Of a stretch of 64,000 bases of DNA, positions 58,101 to 64,000 are shown piece by piece; the stretch's first letter is position 1; each line of letters begins with the position of its first letter. Both the position numbers and the translations under genes were made by a program. This DNA is from Amyelois transitella (Eukaryota; Arthropoda; Insecta; Lepidoptera; Pyralidae), in contig NC_083515.1 in NCBI RefSeq assembly GCF_032362555.1, forward strand, positions 7,351,001 through 7,415,000, in the 5' to 3' direction. The notes beneath the pieces were generated by a model. That model had not been told where the DNA came from. It did not search any database and worked only from the letters and a program-made list of their open reading frames with translations.

Positions 58101-58113
58101 TTTTAAGGTTCAT
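55105..58113 (-). CDS. RTE-type endonuclease-reverse transcriptase
   Basis: 1002 aa single ORF from ATG 58113, unbroken. The N-terminal APE-like endonuclease spans about residues 34-285: TMNVRGGMKDKI, NETKRKG, MLGDFNGWVG (about 176), SMIDFVIVDERL and DSDHLLV (about 271). Reverse transcriptase: GFRKGMGCTDQVFSL (about 627), CTFVDLEKAYDRV, GVRQGCVASPWLFNL and the catalytic LLYADDQVILA (about 757). The C-terminal part has FVYLGSKFTSDGKYDSDIE and WFGHVERM. One ORF with no separate ORF1 fits the RTE clade. It nicks target DNA and copies its own RNA at the nick. Motifs look complete, so it may still work; one odd spot is Glu before NETKRKG, where I would expect a hydrophobic residue. Confidence 0.93.
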   Translation of the reverse strand: MNLKKHINGGDGVRTPSRLVPGGSGMRSAESRFATMNVRGGMKDKIEEVCQMMDERRLDVLCENETKRKGCDATQHGPYTAYWSGISSTSRGCQGVGLILSARMAECVNEYECVSPRLLWIRLKVGITRIFVLGVYAPWDVGSRGTTSAKSENEEFWNSVREVLKVTKPNEKIIMLGDFNGWVGVKRDGYEKVLGAFGDEKVNDNGRSVLEICLEWDLFVSNSMFQHKEIHTYTRVEGILKSMIDFVIVDERLKNKVLDTRAYRGAGIDSDHLLVISRIRGIFNRWRHRVREQTSALERVKVENLQDMDVGKKYINRLKDEFEDLDEMSDIEDGWKEFKERIVKVAVEVCGVSRRRKGKNHKNAWMSKDVQELVRLKKKAWLDLLAAKANLRMLEVIDEDVNEARKEYKKMKDLVKKAVIRKKEEYKEDFDKRLSEDFQSNLKVFWKSVRSARGNTITRELTRIRCQDGSVVKGEECVLKIWKDYFESLFEKKEGNKKDFCYSEEKENEMEGEIEMFEIVEALKSMKAGKASGCDRVSVEMLKAGKGVVASQLYCLFNLCWRSGRVPKDWCKAVIVPLYKGKGSQLDCKNYRGISLLSVIGKLYAKVLINRVRNETDDKIWDAQAGFRKGMGCTDQVFSLRCIAEKFLAKSQKVYCTFVDLEKAYDRVERNELWSALSMHGVSSLLIRALKSLYEDSSACVRINGAHTEWFKIEKGVRQGCVASPWLFNLFMDSCLTDLKESKSGLRMNELLVKCLLYADDQVILASSAEELQEMVNCMHEALKEKGMKVNVSKTKTLVFEMEKEMTACNILIGGEKVEQVKEFVYLGSKFTSDGKYDSDIERRVNAGNMVNGALHAFMSSQKLSKKARLAVHRGVLVPTLMYGSESWVWQKKHESRINAVEMRALRSMMGVKLSDRIRNSVIRECCDVKEDVVTGIEKGMLRWFGHVERMNESRLTKQIYKESVEGKVGVGRPRRTYLDQIKDVLVKGQVKSTRNRRACMK

Positions 58114-58406
58114 AATGCGATTCCCACGAGACGCTAGGGAAAAATTTTGTCCGCCCCAGCAGAGCCCCGCATGCCAGGGTAAGGCTAGCCATTACCTGGG
58201 GGTCGCCCAACCCCATGGCGGAAGTGGCACGCTCGAGACTAGGCTCGCCCCTAGCCATGCATCCATCGGCGCGGCAGACCTTAGATTGGCAGGGATTTAC
58301 ATTAAAGAGGAATCCCAAGTCTATCCCTTAGTCGGCTCTTACGACATCCGTGGGAAAGAGATGGAGTGGTCCTATTCTTTTGTAATGGTGCCGGGAACCA
58401 CACGGC
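58114..58406 (-). promoter_or_regulatory. 5' UTR of the RTE LINE, shared with the SINE head
   Basis: The outer ~105 bp (58406-58300) match the head of the RTE-derived SINEs: GTGTGGTTCCCGGCACC, AGAATAGGACCACTCCATCT, GTCGTAAGAGCCGACTAAGG. The inner part, nearer the ATG, is GC-rich and not shared. An internal promoter would be expected here. Confidence 0.6.
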
Positions 58407-58408
58407 AA

Positions 58409-58419
58409 AAAATTAGTTA
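58409..58419. repeat. Target-site duplication, right copy
   Basis: AAAATTAGTTA, identical to 54979-54989. Confidence 0.85.
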
Positions 58420-59940
58420 TTTCATACATACATTCATATAATCACATCTGAAAGATTGAAAAGATATATGGTATGGTTTATTGATGGAATTGGTAACGTA
58501 ATTGTTTTACTATAAATATTAAGTGAATTTTATCAACATCCAAAATTACAATTTTACAGTTATCATTAATCTAACGTTTTCTTCAGTCGTTGTTGCCATT
58601 AACTCAAGATGTATAAAGGGAAGCAAACAATAGTTTCGTACGATAACCGCACCCCTCTGAAGTTCCGATCCTTCTCTTGTCTTGATTTCGATTCGGATAC
58701 CTTTCATTTGAGCGTCACGGATCAACTATCAAATTGTGTTCATGCCACTTGTTCATGTTAAATTCTTCTTGGCGAAAGACCCGATTAAATCCTTTGATCC
58801 TGAAGCTGGTAAAGCCGGTTTTTACATGAAACGACGCGGGAATTGCTTAGTTAGACGGGTCTAACCTTCGCAACCCTAATTTATGTATCGTATTGAGTTA
58901 TTGTTTATAAAATCTTAACCCAATATGTCTGTCTATTATCTGTTTTGAGACATATCTTATTCAATTCGCATTTGGAAATAAACGTGACGCACAAATTCCG
59001 TAGAGGCATATTGGCCAAATTAGATTTTCATACCTATTTTTCGTCTTCCTTTCTTCTCCATAATTCATTCAGGCAATGCCCAACGAAATTATAATAAGCC
59101 CGCTTAGGCCCAATTTATTGGAATATAAATGTATGTATTTCCTATACATAGATTTCGGGTTCATGGCACCGTGGGTATTTCTAGGAATAAAAGTAGCGTA
59201 AGTTTCTCCTGAAACTGTGTATTTAAATGAAAATCGATCTAATGGAGATAATTCCGTAAACATATACATACATATATGTATATCTTCAATATAATGTTAC
59301 TGTAGAAATTTAGATATAATTTATGTTTATGGTATAATAAAAAGAAACATGCTCCCGTGCGCATTTATAATTGACTAGGGTCCCGCCCCGGCTTTGCACA
59401 GATGCAATGCTGATGTTATATACTTACATAGGTATGCATTGTATCTTTCTCTATCTATTAAAAGAAAGTGCAACAAAATACGTTGGATAGTTTTAAATAT
59501 TTAGCATACATAAAACCAGACAGCATGAAGCGAATTCGTTTTATACTATGTAGTAATGATTATGTATTCCTTACATTTCTATCAAAGAGACATCGGCAAC
59601 ATGATGCGGTAAAAAGTCAAATTTTACCGCATGTTATTGCCTAAGAAAGAGCAAAAGTGGCTAAAGTGTTAGCCTGGATTTCAGATATTTATAAAACCAT
59701 AGAAGAATGATACTTATCGTCTTTTAAGAATTTACGTGACACCACATTAATTCAGTTAATTTTAATATGAATAGATTTTTATTTCATTCTTCAATGATTA
59801 TTTCGTAATTTATTCAGAGAATGTCCACCGAAATACGGCCAAGTGACGGTTTATTAGCATAAATTGTACTGCGCATAAATATAATTTGAACTTTGTCTAT
59901 TGAAAGTTATTTTTTTCAAAGAAGATATCTTACAAATTAC
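58420..59940. other. Intergenic DNA
   Basis: About 1.5 kb with no recognised gene or complete repeat. Confidence 0.45.
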
Positions 59941-60350
59941 GAAGAGTTACAGGAGATGGTAAACTGTATGCATGAAGCTTTAAAAGAGAAAGGAATGAAA
60001 GTGAACGTAAGTAAAACTAAAACACTGGTTTTTGAAATGGAGAAAGAAATGACAGCATGTAATATTTTGATTGGAGGAGGAAAAGTTGAGCAAGTGAAAG
60101 AGTTTGTATATCTAGGATCAAAGTTTACATCAGATGGCAAGTGCGATAGTGATATTGAAAGGAGAGTGAACGCGGGGAACATGGTGAATGGAGTTTTGCA
60201 TGCCTTTATGAGCAGTCAGAAACTAAAGCTTGCATGAAGAGAGTTATGAATGAGGATGAAGCGAAGGAAATATGCAGTGATCGTGGCAAGTGGAAAGAGG
60301 TAGTCTCTGCCTACCCCTCCGGGGAAGAGGCGTGAGTTTATGTATGTATG
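59941..60350 (+). mobile_element. 5'-truncated RTE copy with an internal deletion
   Basis: 59941-60231 matches the RTE ORF3'-ward of the YADD motif (about 55805-55523 on minus), almost base for base. It then jumps at CAGAAACTAAAGCTTG straight to the last bases of the ORF and the 3' UTR (about 55120-54990), skipping about 400 bp. It ends in the TATGTATG tail. The joined frame soon stops (TGA 60235), so this is a pseudo-copy. Confidence 0.9.
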
Positions 60351-60429
60351 AGTGAAATAGAATTTGTTAAAACAAACTGTAATACGATTTTTTTTAATTG
60401 GTTGAACTTGTTTGTCAATATTTCAAATA

Positions 60430-60515
60430 CAATTCCGTCATTAAGCTCTGTCTACCCCTGAGATCTATCCCGCCAGGGATAAAGTCGTGATTATTGTATG
60501 TATGTATATAAACTT
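60430..60515 (+). repeat. RTE-derived SINE tail
   Basis: TTCCGTCATTAAGCTCTG, TCTACCCCTGAGATCTATCC, AGGGATAAAGTCGTGATTAT and TGTATGTATGTATA. The final part is included in the 153-bp duplication. Confidence 0.8.
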
Positions 60516-60548
60516 TAAAGAAACAGTCAAGTTTTGCACTTTCAATCA
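60493..60548. repeat. 153-bp tandem duplication, copy 1, left part
   Basis: 56 bases identical to 61744-61799. Copy 1 is split here by the Helitron. Confidence 0.97.
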
Positions 60549-61646
60549 TCACTACATAGTATAAAACAAAGTCGCCCATTTTGTCTGTAGTCCCTTCGTA
60601 TGCATAAAACTTTAAAACTACGCAACGGATTTTGATGCGGTTTTCACTAATAGAAAGAGTATTTTCTCCGACAGGTTTTTATATATAATTGAAATACATT
60701 GAAACTATATTAGCTGAGTTATAGCGATTTATGTCCAAGAAGTCAGAAAAAAAATCTAATTGAAGATTGCATTTGTGCGTGCGCCGCTTATACCGTTGGA
60801 TACAAGTAAGAACAATGTATAGCAAAAACATTGGTCTTTATTAGTTCTACAAAAAAGTCCGCGATGACATATATCCAGCTTTTTTATTTAAGTCACAAAA
60901 ACTACTTTTCTGTATTAAAAAAACATTTAATTCGTTGGGTGATGTTTAACTGGTGATATAACCAATAATACATATATCCTTATCAAAATAAGTAAGTTCA
61001 TCATCACGAGCATTTAATTTAGATTATTTTTGCAGTTTACAGTGTGTTATTTAGACATATAGTTTAGGAGATATCACGATATTAGTATTGCGGCACGGTA
61101 CGGGCCGGCCGCGGCGGCGGGGGCAGCGTCCCTATAAATAGCGCGTCGGCGGCAGCGGCTCCCCTGGCCGAGGTTCGTCCCAACTGGGAGCCCCTTGCGC
61201 GCTTTTGCCGAAAAGGCTGTTAGGAGGAGCGTCAAGCCCTCGCCTAAAAACGTCCCGCTGTAATAGTGAATGCCCCTCAGGCAAACTATGTTCTCATAGT
61301 CAAAAAAAAACACCGGCTCCCCATTAGCACTTTGAAATTGGAAGCGATCGGACGCGTTTATTTATCGCAGCTCTTTGAGAAAAATAAAACGAGCTTTTCA
61401 GCGCGACAACAATAATTGTATGATAATAGTAGGTATTGAAATTTGATTTTTTTGACCAAAAACTGATAGGGGGGGCGATCAAAGAAGAGTCACAGAAACC
61501 AAAAAACGTTTTTAATATTTTAAACGCGGTTAAGGGAAAGAGAAGTTATTGTGAATTGAAAATTAGTATCCAATATGTGTTGGTGCGTTGACTGTATTTG
61601 TCGAAGTAGCGGGATACATTCAAACGAAGTTGCGCGGGTCAGCTAG
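60549..61646 (+). mobile_element. Non-autonomous Helitron, 1098 bp, exact ends known
   Basis: It begins TCACTACATAGTATAAAAC and ends GGTCAGCTAG, inserted between A and T with no target duplication, as expected for Helitrons (5'-TC, 3'-CTRR). The empty site survives intact in the neighbouring duplicate (61799/61800), so the ends are exact. The core AACTACGCAACGGATTTTGA is typical of lepidopteran Helitrons. No Rep/helicase ORF is present. A GC-rich segment at about 61090-61260 stands out. Confidence 0.95.
61090..61260 (+). other. GC-rich segment with TATA box inside the Helitron
   Basis: GGCCGGCCGCGGCGGCGGGG, then TATAAATA at 61133-61140, then GCGCGTCGGCGGCAGCGG and a moderately GC-rich stretch. 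It contrasts sharply with the AT-rich rest of the element. It looks like a captured promoter or gene fragment. The minus strand is open for about 79 codons but shows no known motif. Confidence 0.4.
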
Positions 61647-61743
61647 TATTCAATAAACTTGAATGGTTGTTATCAATTAATCAATCTTGCGTTTACGAAC
61701 GATCTTGACTGACTGACATACCCAATTTCAGCTTTTTCATGCC
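61647..61743. repeat. 153-bp tandem duplication, copy 1, right part
   Basis: 97 bases matching 61800-61896 with one difference (A/G). Confidence 0.97.
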
Positions 61744-61896
61744 ATTGTATGTATGTATATAAACTTTAAAGAAACAGTCAAGTTTTGCACTTTCAATCAT
61801 ATTCAATAAACTTGAATGGTTGTTGTCAATTAATCAATCTTGCGTTTACGAACGATCTTGACTGACTGACATACCCAATTTCAGCTTTTTCATGCC
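61744..61896. repeat. 153-bp tandem duplication, copy 2 (empty site)
   Basis: Uninterrupted copy; 152 of 153 bases match copy 1. It shows the locus before the Helitron entered. Its end forms an inverted pair with the flank (CCCAATTTCAG / CTGAAATTGGG). Confidence 0.97.
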
Positions 61897-63064
61897 TAGT
61901 AGGCCTGAAATTGGGCAAGTTCTTTGGGCGGTTTGGGCATGTTCAAAAGCCCCAAAAGCAAAAGGCAAAGAGATCAGATTTTGCGTTGTACGCAGGAGAA
62001 GCTACGTGCATTTAAAAAAATTATAACAAAATTTTTGGCAATAATCTGTTGTGTCGACTCTGCTCTGAAGGTTGAGTCAATGACTTTTCCATCTTATACA
62101 GATTTATGTTTCAAAGAAAAGTTAATACCACTTTGAAAACATTTAAAATTGCTTAAAGTCCGAGGTAATGAAATTATGTCAACCCGTCATTTGTATTTAA
62201 GAAGTAGAGCGTTTATTTGATTCTTATAAAGTGAATTTTGATCTCCGCCCAACACTTTATATTGCCATGTCTTGCGTTCTCTACCAACTCTTGTCAGTCT
62301 TAAGCTCCAAAAAACTCATCGCTCCAGCGATATATTTCATGATGAAATTAAATAACACTTTCAACGGAAAAATCCAACTAGAATTGCACCGAAAATTGAT
62401 TTACCTATATGAAGACTCGTGCCTTTCGAACCAATTACAGTAGGCGTCGAACCGAAATAATGAGAGAGGCAATTATAACTTCAAATGAAGTTATGTTGTA
62501 CAAGGTCGACGGTGATCAGTTACAGGTAAAGACCGAATTTCGTTTAAACTGTTCCTATTTCACTGAAATAACAGTTTCATTAACGAACAGACGGACCTTT
62601 GAAGTTACTTGAAGATAACGGGCAAGTGACTCGTAAAATTACCTACTTCACTAATTTAAATGAACCCGACAGCGCCATATTGGCTGTGTTAATATTGCTC
62701 TTACACGAACAGCTACAATATGTAAAACTACATATTATTAGATTTAGGTTTTAATTCTCTTAAACTTTAGGTACTAAAGTTAGATGCATATAATAATACA
62801 TACAAAGGTTTTGTATACTCGCGTACGAGATAGAATCCCTTGGAACTTAGTGTGCGATACGGATATAAATTACATCATTTATTCTGAACATGCTCTCGGA
62901 AAAGTAATTTTGAAAATAGCGAGGCAATGAGGCAAGCGAGGAGAGTCACCACACAAATAACTTGATTTCATGCGTAATCTTGACTAATGCTGACCACTGA
63001 AGGATAATTCACAATAAACTAAACTAAAGCAATATATAAGAGTATCAGAAGGTTTATATGTCGT
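61897..63064. other. Intergenic DNA
   Basis: No gene supported. Several open frames of 60-70 codons (61924-62612) have no recognised motif; they could be decayed coding remnants. Confidence 0.4.
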
Positions 63065-63150
63065 GCTGTGCCGTGTAGTTCTCAGTTTTTTCGAATAGGA
63101 CAAAACTATCCCTTTCCCATAAATGTGGTAGGAGCAAGCACTTTTTCTAA
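63065..63150 (+). repeat. RTE-derived SINE head fragment
   Basis: GTGCCGTGTAGTTCTCAG, CGAATAGGACAAAACTATCC, CTTTCCCATAAATGTGG. The body and tail are missing. Confidence 0.75.
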
Positions 63151-63934
63151 GCATAAAAACATGATTAAAGCTGGGTTGACGGAGCTTCATGGCGTAATTT
63201 CGTGATTCGTCGTGGTCATAGACGGTCTTCGTGGCGCCATGCAAATATCACAAATAACAAGGTCCTACTTTATTATAGTATAAAAAAAATACTTAAAGAA
63301 ATAGAATAGAATCGAGAAGTCTGAGCGAAAATGCTTGATAACACAATGCAAAGGTAGATTTCTGTAAGCTAAGATTGGAAACGGTAAATTTACATTTATA
63401 TTAAAACCATAAGTCGCTTGTACATTATGTACGTATCTCCCGGGGGTAATTAATTATATACCGCCATTATTTCCATACTCAAGATTTTGACTTCGCATAA
63501 TTTATACGTCCGCGTTAAACTCTAGAGATTATATTATTAAATTTAAAAGTGAAATTAAAATGAATTTTATCTAGTTTCATATAGCAATTAACAGTTGGTG
63601 ACAAATTAATCTGCAAGTGGATTCTTCAAACTAGTCGTATTTTCTCTGTAGACGTTGTAAGACAAACAATAAATTGGCAAAAACTATAGCCCGAGACGAG
63701 CGTAAAGTTTGTCGAGATGGGACGCTGCCAATTGCGTCTTAGCTAGTTTAAGTGCATTTACTGGACAAAGTAAGAATGATTTAATCAATCAATCGGAATA
63801 AGTGATCACTCATTGACCTATGAATAACCAGTCTTTTGGCATTGTACGTTAAAAAAATATAGCGCTAACCGGGTTAGTTTAGATGTAGTACAACGAACAT
63901 AGAGATGATGGTACTTAGTACATACATACATAGT
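63151..63934. other. Intergenic DNA
   Basis: No gene or complete repeat recognised. Confidence 0.4.
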
Positions 63935-64000
63935 CACGATATCGGCCTTTCAGTCATTTCAATACAGTTGACTCTGTCTACCCCGGTAGAGATATAGACA
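63935..64000 (+). repeat. RTE-derived SINE tail, cut by the window end
   Basis: CGGCCTTTCAGTCATTTCAA, TACAGTTGACTCTGTCTACC, CCGGTAGAGATATAGAC, running off the window. Confidence 0.75.

Larger units (their letters stand above)
54990..58408 (-). mobile_element. Full-length RTE-type LINE
   Basis: A 3.4-kb non-LTR retrotransposon on minus. The 5' end is TGCCGTGTGGTTCCCGG at about 58406, followed by a ~290-bp 5' UTR, one ORF (58113-55105), a ~115-bp 3' UTR and a tail of TATG repeats. A perfect 11-bp target-site duplication flanks it, so both ends are defined. Intact ORF plus perfect duplication indicate a recent insertion. The protein resembles the lepidopteran RTE elements described from Heliconius; the clade name is from memory. 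Confidence 0.93.

Noticed and set aside
55565..58441. Plus-strand open frames across the RTE LINE
   Set aside because: They are antisense to the unbroken 1002-aa ORF and have no motifs.
61924..62612. Three overlapping 60-70 codon frames
   Set aside because: No motif and no consistent codon pattern; treated as non-coding.

Overview
The window looks like a piece of a moth or butterfly (Lepidoptera) chromosome. It is AT-rich and has intron-rich host genes with short exons. Its repeats are of lepidopteran type: piggyBac, an RTE LINE with a TATG-repeat tail, Helitrons ending in CTAG, and tRNA-derived SINEs. Only three host-type protein genes are well supported; most of the rest is transposable elements of several ages.

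Layout. 0.26-6.05 kb: a piggyBac-like element flanked by TTAA. It carries a four-exon transposase gene with all three catalytic aspartates and, just upstream of the start codon, a minisatellite of seven copies of a 120-bp unit. 7.4-17.8 kb: two ZAD-C2H2 zinc-finger genes placed head to head (387 aa on minus, 478 aa on plus; 8 and 11 exons, reconstructed here from splice sites). Their first eight exons match one for one in intron phase, so they look like an inverted duplicate pair with about 1.1 kb of shared upstream DNA. 17.8-27.7 kb: no clear gene, but a cluster of four CACGTG boxes, Helitron and SINE pieces, and a 5'-truncated LINE. 27.75-32.1 kb: a two-ORF non-LTR retrotransposon on minus with both ORFs open. 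32.1-49.5 kb: gene-poor DNA full of SINEs and several near-perfect palindromes. 49.5-50.9 kb: an intact, intronless lipase of the acid-lipase/lipase-3 type with a signal peptide. 50.9-55 kb: SINE remnants. 54.98-58.42 kb: a full-length RTE-type LINE on minus with one open ORF and a perfect 11-bp target-site duplication. 59.9-61.9 kb: a deleted RTE copy and a 1.1-kb Helitron whose empty site is preserved beside it. 61.9-64 kb: no clear gene.

How the parts connect. The commonest dispersed repeat in the window (about 25 recognisable pieces) appears to be a short derivative of the RTE LINE. Its first ~100 bp match the LINE's 5' end, which the target-site duplication fixes independently, and its last ~45 bp resemble the LINE's 3' tail. 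The body between them is not LINE sequence. Other short elements share the body with a different head, or only the tail. This suggests a modular set of parasites that use the RTE machinery.

Limits. All exon models rest on splice consensus and reading-frame continuity. Family names rest on recognised motifs, not on searches. SINE boundaries are good to about 10-20 bp.
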